Shown here one piece after another: positions 51,610 to 59,825 of a DNA stretch of 64,000 bases. The stretch spans positions 62,001 through 126,000 of the forward strand of contig NZ_APNG01000010.1 of NCBI RefSeq assembly GCF_040361255.1. Direction: 5' to 3'. The notes under the pieces are model-generated. The model saw only the letters and a list, made by a program, of their open reading frames with translations, did not search any database and was not told the DNA's origin. The first letter of the stretch is position 1; each line of letters starts with the position of its first letter. This stretch comes from Salinisphaera sp040361255 (lineage in GTDB: Bacteria; Pseudomonadota; Gammaproteobacteria; Nevskiales; Salinisphaeraceae). The position numbers and the translations under genes are program-made.

Positions 51610-51631
51610 AAACTTAGCATGGGCTGAATTT
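51610..51631. promoter_or_regulatory. MntR-box-like palindrome upstream of the Nramp gene
   Basis: AAACTTAGC (51610-51618), ATGG, GCTGAATTT (51623-51631): a 9-4-9 inverted repeat with 7 of 9 pairs matched. The TTAGC/GCTNA core recalls the enterobacterial MntR consensus (AAACATAGC...GCTATGTTT). It lies in the shared promoter region of the Nramp gene (minus) and the PhoD-like gene (plus). Confidence 0.4.
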
Positions 51632-51689
51632 AGCGATCGCAATCGATGCGGTCAATAGGGAAATGGCTGGCGCCCAGCGGCGCGCACCG

Positions 51690-51695
51690 TACAAT
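51690..51695 (+). promoter_or_regulatory. Possible -10 element for the PhoD-like gene
   Basis: TACAAT matches the sigma-70 -10 consensus at five of six positions, 6 nt before the start codon at 51702. If used, the mRNA would be leaderless or nearly so. No good -35 is evident. Confidence 0.3.
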
Positions 51696-51701
51696 TGCCG
51701 T

Positions 51702-53645
51702 ATGCCGCACAATGCCTTATCGCCGTCGCCCGTTTCAGACACCGTGCTCGCCGGGCCAATCCTGCGCCAGGCGCGCCCGCAGCGGCTGGTGCTATGGCTG
51801 GCCGTATCGCAGCCGGTGGACTTGGCGCTGGCGTTGTACCGTGACGACGATGGCCGGCGTCAGATCGCCGACGACACGATCGCCCTCGATCGCTACCGGC
51901 GCGATCTGCGTATCGGCGAACACGCCTGGCTGGTGTTCATCGATATCGATCTGGCCGCCGCCGGGGTCGATGCGCTGGCCGAAGATACGCCGATCGGCTA
52001 CGACCTGTTGCTTAACGACGCGCGACATTCGCTGGCCGCACTCGATCCAGGCCTGTGTTATCCGGGCGAGGCGCGCCCGCGCTTTGTCATCAAGACTCGC
52101 CTCGACAGCCTGCTGCATGGCTCCTGCCGGCGCCCCCATCATCCGTCGGGCGACGGCATGGCGCGCGCGGATCGCTGGCTGGGCGAGCGCCGCGACGACA
52201 GCCGAAGCTGGCCGGTGGCGGTGCTGCTGACCGGCGATCAGATCTATGCCGACGACGTCGCCGGGCCCATGCTGCGCGCGATTCATGCGCTCATCGCCCG
52301 GCTGGGGCTATGGCCGGAAACGCTCGAAGGCGCCGTGCTCGACGACAGCGATGCGCTGTATGCCTGTAGTGCCTGCTATTACCGGCGCGACGAATTACTG
52401 CCGCAGGAAAAGGTCAACCGCTATCTGCGCGACCGCTTTTTCGGCGGCACGCGCAAACCGGTGTTTACCTCGGCGTCCTCCGGCAACCACCTGATTACGC
52501 TTGCCGAAGTGCTGGCGATGTATCTGCTGTGCTGGTCGGACGCGGCCTGGCGCGGACTCGAATACACGCCACCCGCCCTCGATGAGCAGGAGCGCGAACG
52601 CTACGACGAAGAGGCTGCGATCATCGAGCGCTTCGTGGCCGAACTGCCGGGCGTGCGCCGGCTCATGGCCAACAGCGTGACCGCCATGATCTTCGACGAT
52701 CACGACGTCACGGACGACTGGAACCTTACCGGCGAATGGATGGATACCGCCTACGGCCATCCGTTTTCGCGCCGTATCATTGGCAATGCCTTGGTCGCGT
52801 ATCTGTTATGCCAGGGGTGGGGCAATCGGCCGGAGGTGTTCGAGGACAACGTCTGGCCCAGCGTCGAAGCGTATTACGCCACCCGCGACAATACCGCTCA
52901 CGACGCGCTCATCGACACGCTGCTGGCCTTTCATCGCTGGGATTTCATGCTCGAAACCGAACCGGGCGTGCTGGTGCTGGATACACGCACCCGGCGCTGG
53001 CGGCGTGGGCGCGCGCCGGCCAAGCCCTCGGGGCTGATGGACTGGGAGGCGCTCAGCGACATGCAGACCCAGCTCATGCATCGCGAGAGCGTCGTGATGG
53101 TGTCGGCCGCGCCGATTTTCGGCGTCAAGCTCATCGAGAACATCCAACGCGTATTCACCTGGTTCGGCAAGCCATTGATGGTGGACGCCGAAAACTGGAT
53201 GGCGCACCCGGGCGCGGCCCATACGCTGCTCAACATATTCCGCCACGGCAATACGCCGAAGAATTTCACCATCCTGTCGGGCGATGTGCATTACTCGTTC
53301 GTCTACGATGTGACCCTGCGTTTTTCGGCCGCCCGCCAGAAGATCTGGCAGATCACCAGCTCCGGGGTAAAAAACGAATTCCCGCGCAAACTGCTGGATT
53401 GGTTCGATCGTCTCAACCGCTGGTTGTATGCGCCGTACTCGCCGCTGAACTGGTTCACCAAGCGTCGGCGTATGCGTATCTATCCGCGTCGGCCGGTGCC
53501 GGCCGATCACGGCGAACGGCTGGTGAACGGGGCGGGCATGGGCTATGTACGCTTCAACGACGCCGGCCAGCCCAGCGATATTCGGGAACTGTGTGCCGAC
53601 GATTCCGATGTGCGCTTCGAAGCCAGCGATCACGAACAGGTATGA
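51702..53645 (+). CDS. PhoD-like metallophosphatase
   Basis: 647 residues. An N-terminal beta-rich region is followed by LLTGDQIYADDVAGPM (metal site), the central ANSVTAMIFDDHDVTDDWN, the His-containing NFTILSGDVHYSFVYDV and VVMVSAAPIFGVK. These are features of the PhoD/TatD-independent PhoD-like phosphatase group. No signal peptide is visible, so it is probably cytoplasmic, unlike secreted PhoD. It would hydrolyse phosphodiesters or monoesters with Ca/Fe, based on family knowledge. No PHO box is seen upstream. An upstream in-frame ATG at 51663 is rejected because a -10-like TACAAT lies between the two. Confidence 0.82.
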   Translation: MPHNALSPSPVSDTVLAGPILRQARPQRLVLWLAVSQPVDLALALYRDDDGRRQIADDTIALDRYRRDLRIGEHAWLVFIDIDLAAAGVDALAEDTPIGYDLLLNDARHSLAALDPGLCYPGEARPRFVIKTRLDSLLHGSCRRPHHPSGDGMARADRWLGERRDDSRSWPVAVLLTGDQIYADDVAGPMLRAIHALIARLGLWPETLEGAVLDDSDALYACSACYYRRDELLPQEKVNRYLRDRFFGGTRKPVFTSASSGNHLITLAEVLAMYLLCWSDAAWRGLEYTPPALDEQERERYDEEAAIIERFVAELPGVRRLMANSVTAMIFDDHDVTDDWNLTGEWMDTAYGHPFSRRIIGNALVAYLLCQGWGNRPEVFEDNVWPSVEAYYATRDNTAHDALIDTLLAFHRWDFMLETEPGVLVLDTRTRRWRRGRAPAKPSGLMDWEALSDMQTQLMHRESVVMVSAAPIFGVKLIENIQRVFTWFGKPLMVDAENWMAHPGAAHTLLNIFRHGNTPKNFTILSGDVHYSFVYDVTLRFSAARQKIWQITSSGVKNEFPRKLLDWFDRLNRWLYAPYSPLNWFTKRRRMRIYPRRPVPADHGERLVNGAGMGYVRFNDAGQPSDIRELCADDSDVRFEASDHEQV

Positions 53646-53709
53646 GTATTGAACCTCGCGCGTCGTGTGTTGCCGAAGGCCGGGTAATGTCCTGGAAACG
53701 AACCACACG

Positions 53710-54150
53710 ATGAGCCGATCGGTATGGCCGCTATGTGCGGTATTCATTCTCGGCGCGCTGCCCGCTAGCGCCTGGGCCCAGAACGCACTCTCGGCACTGG
53801 ATGCCAACGATGACGGCGCCATTGGTCGTCAGGAGGCCATCGACGGGCAGCGCAAGACTTTCGAACAGCTCGATCGCAACAGCGATGGCCAGCTCGACAA
53901 GGACGAACTCGCCGCCAGCCGGGTGCCCGACGACGACCACGCCTCGGCCGACGTGAGACGCGCGCGCCGCAAGGCCATCGCGCGCACCTTCGCCAATCTC
54001 GATCGCGATGCCAGCGGCGGTGTCTCACTGGCCGAATACCAGGCCGCGATGACGCCGTATTTCGATGCCCTGGACAGCAATGACGACGGCGTACTCGACG
54101 GCGCGGAACTGCGTCGCGCCATCGAAGACGACGATACGCCGGCGAACTAG
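53710..54150 (+). CDS. Exported EF-hand calcium-binding protein
   Basis: 146 residues with a signal peptide ending at SAWA/Q. At least three EF-hand-type loops are visible: DANDDGAIGRQE, DRNSDGQLDKDE and DSNDDGVLDGAE, plus a fourth, more degenerate DRDASGGVSLAE. Each has Asp at positions 1, 3 and 5 and an acidic residue at 12. It is predicted to bind calcium in the periplasm. It lies 64 nt after the PhoD-like phosphatase, a calcium-dependent family, so a supporting role is conceivable. The 3' end overlaps the convergent esterase by 4 nt. Confidence 0.85.
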   Translation: MSRSVWPLCAVFILGALPASAWAQNALSALDANDDGAIGRQEAIDGQRKTFEQLDRNSDGQLDKDELAASRVPDDDHASADVRRARRKAIARTFANLDRDASGGVSLAEYQAAMTPYFDALDSNDDGVLDGAELRRAIEDDDTPAN

Positions 54151-55208
54151 GCTTTGTGCGTATTGTCCGCGAGCGCGGCCCGCAATGCCTGCGCGCCTTC
54201 GCTAAGCGCGGCATCGGCGCCGGCAACCCCGCCCGCGAAGTTCACGAAGCCGTGGATCATCGATGGATGACGCGCGATCCGGGCCTGCACACCCGCGGCC
54301 TGGAGTGCCTTGGCATAGTCCTCGCCTTCGTCGCGTAGCGGGTCGAAACCGCCCGTGATCACGATGGCGGGGGCCAGGCCTTCGAGATCGCCGTAGATTG
54401 GCGATACCCGCGGGTCGCGGTTGTCGAAGCCGTCCCGGATATAGTGTCCACGAAACCAGTCCATGGACGATTTTTCCAGCAGGAAACCGTCGGCAAAGGT
54501 ATGGACCGACGCGCGCTCGCGGGCGAAATCGATGGCCGGATAGAACAGCAGCTGAAAACAGGGCGAATGGCGGTCGTCGCGGGTGATCTGGGCGACGACC
54601 GCCGATAGATTGCCGCCCGCGCTGTCACCGCCGACCGCCAGACGGTCGGCATCGATGTCCAGTTCCTGCGCACGGCGGGCAATATCGCGAAACGCGGCCA
54701 CTGCGTCATCGACGCCGGCGGGCGCCGGATGCTCGGGAGCGAGACGATAGTCGACCGCGATCACCACGCAGTTGGCGCGTTCGGCGAGCGCGCGGCATAC
54801 GCCGTCGTGCGAGGCCAGTGAACCGATTACGAACCCGCCGCCGTGATAGAACACCAGGGCGCCGCCTTTGTGTTCCCCGCGTGCGGGGCGATAAACGCGT
54901 GCCGCGCAGGGGCTGTCTGCACCGGCCACGTGAATGTCCTCGCAGGCGACGTGCGCGCGCGTCCGTGGTTCGAGCAGACGCGATTGGGCATCGATGAGCG
55001 CGCGCTCGCGATCAATCGCACGTCCGCCCAGCGTGGCATCGCCGCGCAGGCGTTGCAGGCGCAGCAGCATTTGCGTCTGCACATCCAGGGTCTGGCCGTC
55101 GCGCACGACCGGCGCGCCGGCGAGAATACGCAGTACCGCGGCAGGCAGTCTGAGCGTGCCGCGGGCGATCGCGCTTTCGATACGCGCCGCCGGAGATCGT
55201 CGGGTCAT
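54147..55208 (-). CDS. Alpha/beta hydrolase, hormone-sensitive-lipase (acetyl esterase) type
   Basis: 353 residues from the ATG at 55208. The HSL oxyanion motif is FYHGGGFVIGS and the nucleophile elbow GGDSAGGNLSA. The acid is likely in GGFDPLRDEGEDY and the His in SMIHGFVNFAG. An N-terminal cap of about 110 residues may form the lid. These enzymes cleave short-chain esters or lactones. Natural substrate unknown. Confidence 0.9.
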   Translation of the reverse strand: MTRRSPAARIESAIARGTLRLPAAVLRILAGAPVVRDGQTLDVQTQMLLRLQRLRGDATLGGRAIDRERALIDAQSRLLEPRTRAHVACEDIHVAGADSPCAARVYRPARGEHKGGALVFYHGGGFVIGSLASHDGVCRALAERANCVVIAVDYRLAPEHPAPAGVDDAVAAFRDIARRAQELDIDADRLAVGGDSAGGNLSAVVAQITRDDRHSPCFQLLFYPAIDFARERASVHTFADGFLLEKSSMDWFRGHYIRDGFDNRDPRVSPIYGDLEGLAPAIVITGGFDPLRDEGEDYAKALQAAGVQARIARHPSMIHGFVNFAGGVAGADAALSEGAQALRAALADNTHKA

Positions 55209-55548
55209 GCTATTCACTCGCAAGCTGATGAGGTCGATACGCTACCGGCACGAAAACTGACCACCGGCGTTGTCAGAATAAGGCATTCTAGCCCAGTACG
55301 TGGCGCCATTTCATATGCCCGCATTTGCCTGCCTGCACCGACATGCGCGCTCAGTGCCCACGCGTTTGATGCGCTGTGCACGGAATCTGTGTACGCTTTC
55401 CCGCTGAATTTGGGATAGATAACCCATACGGCACCTCGTATCGGCGTAGGCGGGCGTGTTTAGGTTGGCGATAAACAGGGGCGCCCAACCTCCGTAGTGT
55501 CCGTTATTCAATTGCGCCTTAAATATTGATTCACTGTCTTATTGCTCT
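55209..55548. other. AT-richer intergenic region upstream of the LOV-GGDEF gene
   Basis: 340 bp with no credible gene. An inverted repeat AGGTTGG/CCAACCT (55462-55491) lies about 58 bp before the LOV-GGDEF start and could be an operator or leader hairpin. The last 50 bp are AT-rich (TTAAATATTGATTC) and probably hold its promoter. Nothing else is recognised. Confidence 0.5.
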
Positions 55549-56562
55549 GTGGACTTCAAACGGCCCATGATCGATCTTGAGCTCTTGCAGCATGCCGTGA
55601 TGGACTCGCGCGACGGCATCACCATCGCCGATGCGCGCGCCGACGACCTGCCGCTGATCTTCGTCAATCCCGCCTTCGAGCGCATGACCGGCTACAGTCA
55701 TGACGAAGTGGTCGGTCGCAATTGCCGCTTTCTGCAGCGCGGGCGGACCGAAGCGGCACGTAGCGAGCAAATGCGCGCGGCGCTGGCCAAGGGGCAGGGC
55801 TTTTCCCAGGTCATTACCAATTACCGCAAGGATGACACGCCGTTCTGGAACGAGTTGAGCGTATCGCCGATTCATAACGAGCACGGCACGGTGACGCATT
55901 TCATTGGTTTTCAGAAGGATGTCACCCAGCGCATGTTGCTCGACGAAGAGCTGCGCGCGCGTAATCGCGATCTCGAATCGGCCAAGGAGGCGCTCGAGGA
56001 ACTGGTCACGCTCGATGCCCTGACCGGGGTCTACAACCGGCGCCACTTCGACGATCGCATGGAGTCGCTGTTCAAGATCTGCCGACGCACGGGCGAATCG
56101 CTGGCGGTATTCTTCATCGATATCGATCATTTCAAGGCATTCAACGATCGTTTCGGCCACCAGGCCGGCGACAATGCACTCATCGAGGTCGCCCAGACCC
56201 TGGCCGAGAGTTTTCAACGCGGCTCCGATTTTCTGGCGCGCTATGGCGGTGAGGAGTTCGTGGTGGTGGCCTGTGGCATGGAAGCACAACCCGCCCGCGA
56301 TTTCGCTGATCGGTTGTGCGCGCGCGTGCGCGAGCTGGGCCTCGAAAACCCGGACGCGCCGGGGGACGGACTTACCATCAGTGTCGGTTATACCGTCGTC
56401 GTGCCGCATGCGGGCCTCGATGCCCAGGCGGTGGTCGCCGAGGCCGACGAAGCCCTGTTCGCCGCCAAGCATGCCGGCCGGGACCAGGCCTGCGAGGCGA
56501 CTGCCCGGACACGTCGTCGGGCATCGTCGCCCCGGCATGCGCGACGCGGGCGCAGCCGATAG
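55549..56562 (+). CDS. LOV-domain diguanylate cyclase (blue-light sensor)
   Basis: 337 residues from a GTG; an ATG 18 nt later is possible. The LOV/PAS domain occupies about 8-126. The photoactive Cys59 is in GRNCRFLQ, and a flavin-contacting Gln122 in FIGFQKDVT. A helical linker (about 128-152) leads to a GGDEF domain with the metal-binding FIDIDHFKAFND, the active-site loop GGEEF (233-237) and the RxxD inhibitory site RGSD (224-227). It should make c-di-GMP under control of blue light. The C-terminal tail is Arg-rich. Confidence 0.9.
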   Translation: MDFKRPMIDLELLQHAVMDSRDGITIADARADDLPLIFVNPAFERMTGYSHDEVVGRNCRFLQRGRTEAARSEQMRAALAKGQGFSQVITNYRKDDTPFWNELSVSPIHNEHGTVTHFIGFQKDVTQRMLLDEELRARNRDLESAKEALEELVTLDALTGVYNRRHFDDRMESLFKICRRTGESLAVFFIDIDHFKAFNDRFGHQAGDNALIEVAQTLAESFQRGSDFLARYGGEEFVVVACGMEAQPARDFADRLCARVRELGLENPDAPGDGLTISVGYTVVVPHAGLDAQAVVAEADEALFAAKHAGRDQACEATARTRRRASSPRHARRGRSR

Positions 56563-56573
56563 ACGCGTAAGCC

Positions 56574-57275
56574 GGCAATAATCCGCGAATAAACGCGAAG
56601 ACACACGAATAGGGCGAAAGATGGGCCGCTCGAAGGCTGGCTGGCCTGCTGTGGTCCATGCGCCATACGACCGCAATTGCTTGGCGTTGATCTGTGTAAG
56701 CTGTGTCGATCTGCGGACTTTTCCGGTCGGGAGGGCCAGCAAAGCCATCAATGATGTCGATCGCCCACCCGGGCCATCTCAATCAATCTGCGTAATCGGC
56801 GTAATCTGCGGATAAATGGCTTCTTGCGTATGTCTTAAATCCCGCTGCTTTTCTCAAGCAAGCAGGTTGTCCGCAAATGAACGCAAAGACACGCGAATAA
56901 GGCGAAAGATAAGCTTCGCGAAGGCTGGCTGGCCTGCTGTGGCCCATGCGCGATACGACCGCAATTGCTTGGCGTTGATCTGTGTGATCTACGTTGATCT
57001 GTGGACCTTTGGGTTCGGCCACGGTCAGCAAAGTCAACGCGTTAAGGCCGCCTGCCGGGGCCGCATCAATCAATCCGCGTAATCGGCGTAATCTGCGGAT
57101 AGATGACTTCTTGCGTAGGTTGTCCGCAAATGAACGCAAAGACACGCAAATAACATAAAAGACGGATCGCTCGACACACGCTTGGTTTGCTGTTTGCGCC
57201 GCGTGTCTAGCTGTTTTCTTAACCCATAGCTGCCTTGCGTTCGCGTTTATTGGCGTGCATTCGCGGACTGTTTTT
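56574..57275. repeat. Array of long degenerate repeats with inverted ends
   Basis: The gap 56563-57444 holds no gene. Copy A (about 56580-56828) and copy B (about 56868-57116) align along their whole length and share the core GGCTGGCTGGCCTGCTGTGG, offset 288 bp. Copy C starts at 57123 but is truncated or diverged. The left ends read TCCGCAAATGAACGCAAAGA (with variants) and the right ends AATCGGCGTAATCTGCGGAT, roughly inverted relative to each other and built of 9-10-nt degenerate units. A partial inverted copy of the left end is near 57240-57270. The array lies between the LOV-GGDEF gene and pip. 57276-57444 shows nothing recognisable. Confidence 0.75.
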
Positions 57276-57444
57276 TCAGGTGGAAGACGAAAAACCGCAG
57301 ATGTCGCCGTACCTGGGCCGACGTCGGCCTGCCGGGTCGTCGACGCCGCGGGCCGCGCTCGTTTCGCCTGCGCGAGCGCAGCCGGCGCGAACGTCGGCGC
57401 AGCGATTGAAAACAGCCGACCTTGTCAGCGGTTCTCATGCCGCA

Positions 57445-58422
57445 CTAACGATTGTCGCGGAAGGCGTCGGTCGCCTCGAGCAGCGCATGGCGGTTGCCGG
57501 GCTCGAAAGCCGAATGGCCGGCATCGGGGGTGATGCGCAGGTCGGCCTCGGGCCAGGCGCGATGCAGGTCCCAGGCGTTGGCTAGCGGACAGACGACATC
57601 GTAGCGGCCGTGCACGATCACGCAGGGAATATCGCGAATACGGTCAATATTCTCGAGTAACTGATCGTCGCGCTCGAAAAAGCCGCCGTGCACGAAGTAG
57701 TGGCATTCGATACGCGCAAATGCCAGGGCAAAACGGCTCGCCGCGTTTGCGCTCAGGGCCTCGCTGCTGGCCTTGAGATAGCTCGTCGCGCCTTCCCATA
57801 CCGACCAGTGACGCGCGGCGTCCAGCCGGGTCTGTTCGTCGTCGCTGGTGAGACGACGATAGTAGGCGCTGATCAAATCACCTCGTTCGCCGACCGGAAT
57901 ATGGTCGCGATAGGGCTCGAAGGCGTCCGGAAACAGGGCGTTTGCGCCCTGCTGGTAGAACCAGAGCATTTCAGCCCGCCGGAGCATGAAGATACCGCGC
58001 AGCACGAGTTCGCTGACCCGTTGCGGGTGGCTCTGTGCGTAGGTCAGCGCGAGCGTGGAGCCCCAGGAGCCGCCGAAGACCTGCCAGCGCTCGATGCCCA
58101 GATGTTCGCGCAGGCGTTCGATATCGGCGACCAGATGCCAGGTGGTGTTGTCGACCAGGTCGGCATGTGGCGTAGAACGCCCGCAGCCGCGCTGATCGAA
58201 CAGCACGATGCGGTAATGCGCCGGGTCGAAAAAACGACGGCTGCTGGGACCGGCGCCGCCACCGGGCCCGCCATGCAGGAACACCACCGGCTTGCCCTGC
58301 GGGTTGCCGCACTGCTCATAGTAAAGGGTATGCCGGTCGTCCACGGACAGCTGGCCGCTGTCGTAGGGCGCGATTTCGGGATAGAGCGGGCGATAGTCGC
58401 TCGGATCGGTTATGGCGGGCAT
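57445..58422 (-). CDS. pip: Prolyl aminopeptidase (proline iminopeptidase)
   Basis: 325 residues. Alpha/beta hydrolase of family S33 with HGGPGGGAGPSSRRFF (oxyanion), FDQRGCGRSTPHADLVDNTT and the nucleophile elbow GGSWGSTLAL. The acid is in VHGRYDVVCP and the His in PDAGHSAFEPG. It releases N-terminal proline from peptides. Length and DQRGCGRSTPH are diagnostic of Pip. Confidence 0.95.
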   Translation of the reverse strand: MPAITDPSDYRPLYPEIAPYDSGQLSVDDRHTLYYEQCGNPQGKPVVFLHGGPGGGAGPSSRRFFDPAHYRIVLFDQRGCGRSTPHADLVDNTTWHLVADIERLREHLGIERWQVFGGSWGSTLALTYAQSHPQRVSELVLRGIFMLRRAEMLWFYQQGANALFPDAFEPYRDHIPVGERGDLISAYYRRLTSDDEQTRLDAARHWSVWEGATSYLKASSEALSANAASRFALAFARIECHYFVHGGFFERDDQLLENIDRIRDIPCVIVHGRYDVVCPLANAWDLHRAWPEADLRITPDAGHSAFEPGNRHALLEATDAFRDNR

Positions 58423-58483
58423 GAGTACGGCGCAATGAAATCCAGCCCACAGGCTATCATCGGCCCCCGCGTTGCGAGCCCGA

Positions 58484-59803
58484 TCAGGGCATGAGTACCA
58501 GCGTGGTCGTCGCCGCCAGGCTCGATGCCACGGCCAATGCGAGCAGGGAGAGCGCCAGGCTCCAGCCGATGGTGGCCTGCCAGTTGTCGTAACCGGTCAG
58601 GCGCTGTACGAGCAGCGCGTTGGCCGAATAGGGCGTGCCGGCGATGGTCAGCCCCCAGCCGGAAACCATCGCGATGGCCAGGCCCAGCCCCGCGGCCTCG
58701 GGCCAGAGCCGGCTCGACAGCCCGCCCGCGAGGGTTACCAGAATCAGCGGATTCATCCCGATCAAGCCGCCGGCAAACAACACCCAGGGCAGGCCGAAGG
58801 CGATGGCGGGAAATGCCCAGTCGGGCAGGTCGAAATCGGTATCCAGCCCGGCGGCGACGAAGGCGCTCAGGGTCGCGCCGAGAAACGCCGAACCACAGAT
58901 GATGGCCAGTTCGTTGCTGATGTTGTCCATGCGTGGCAGCCGTCGCTCACCGGGACTGGCAAGCAGGCCGATCGCGACAACCAGCAGACAACTACAGGTC
59001 ACAGCCTGCGCATAGGCCAGCCCGAAAAGTGCCCGCGATGCGAAGGTACACACACAGATCAGGCCGATACAGGCGGCAAAGAACAGCCACGACGGCACGA
59101 CGTGCGGCGGGCGCTGGCGGGCCTGGCCGGGCACCGGCGCGCTCTCGGGTTCACGAAAGAGTGTGCCGGTAATCAAGTAACCCGCGGCCAACGGAAAGGT
59201 CAGGCTCAACAGCTGCCAGCCGTGCAGGCCGGGCACCAGGGTGAGGGTGAGTACCACCGCGATCGACAACGGCGAACACACCGATGCCGAGCCAAAGCCG
59301 CGCAGCACCGCGCGCGCGGCATTGCGCGCGCCGCCGGAATCGCCGTAGTTGTAGATTTCGCGCCCGATGAGAGTCGAAACCACGCTCACCGAGCCAAAGT
59401 TCAACGGCATGGCAAGAAACAGCGTACCGAAGGTAATACTCAGATAGCGGGTGAGCGCGCGCCCGGCAAACAGGTGTTCCGAGATGATCGACAGATGCCG
59501 CGAACGCCCGAGCGCGTGCGATAGCAGCATGACCGCAACGACCAGGGCTGCCAGGCGTGTAATAGTCATCAGCCCGGCGCTGAGCAGCTCCGGCTCGACG
59601 AGCAGGGCGCCAACGATCGCCACCAGCACCGCGGACACGATCACCCGCGGTATCCGGTTCAGCCCTGGCCAGGCGAGCACGATCGCCAGTATCAGCGCGG
59701 GCGCGCCGACGAACCACGCCAGCCGCGGCAGGCCGAGCACGCCGGCGACCAGGGTGAGATAGACCAGCGCGCTGCGCAGGTTGTCGATGCGGCGAGCGTT
59801 CAT
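58484..59803 (-). CDS. Polytopic membrane protein, putative permease
   Basis: 439 residues with about 11-12 predicted membrane helices. There are two similar-looking halves: SITFGTLFLAMPLNFGSVSV in the first and SGWGLTIAGTPYSANALLV in the second, each with a Gly/Ser/Thr-rich re-entrant-like stretch reminiscent of ion-transporter superfamily carriers. I do not recognise the exact family. It lies at the end of the CoA-transferase/TRAP gene run on the same strand, so it may transport a related carboxylate. Confidence 0.65.
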   Translation of the reverse strand: MNARRIDNLRSALVYLTLVAGVLGLPRLAWFVGAPALILAIVLAWPGLNRIPRVIVSAVLVAIVGALLVEPELLSAGLMTITRLAALVVAVMLLSHALGRSRHLSIISEHLFAGRALTRYLSITFGTLFLAMPLNFGSVSVVSTLIGREIYNYGDSGGARNAARAVLRGFGSASVCSPLSIAVVLTLTLVPGLHGWQLLSLTFPLAAGYLITGTLFREPESAPVPGQARQRPPHVVPSWLFFAACIGLICVCTFASRALFGLAYAQAVTCSCLLVVAIGLLASPGERRLPRMDNISNELAIICGSAFLGATLSAFVAAGLDTDFDLPDWAFPAIAFGLPWVLFAGGLIGMNPLILVTLAGGLSSRLWPEAAGLGLAIAMVSGWGLTIAGTPYSANALLVQRLTGYDNWQATIGWSLALSLLALAVASSLAATTTLVLMP

Positions 59804-59825
59804 CGTGGCCGTCGGCGCCCCGTGT

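Noticed and set aside
51550..51642. N-terminal extension of the Nramp gene to 51642
   Set aside because: It would include the operator-like palindrome and a polar stretch not seen in Nramp proteins. The GTG at 51549 is more reasonable.
51663..51701. N-terminal extension of the PhoD-like gene to an ATG at 51663
   Set aside because: A -10-like TACAAT lies between this ATG and the one at 51702, and the extra residues resemble no family N-terminus.
51550..51701. PHO box upstream of the PhoD-like phosphatase
   Set aside because: CTGTAAA occurs near 51605, but no second half-site follows at the 11-nt period.
56621..56815. Short open frames within the repeat array
   Set aside because: The frames are not kept between the copies, so the repeats are not under coding selection.
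56574..57275. CRISPR array
   Set aside because: The copies are about 250-290 bp long, degenerate and have inverted ends. There are no short identical repeats with unique spacers of constant length and no cas genes.
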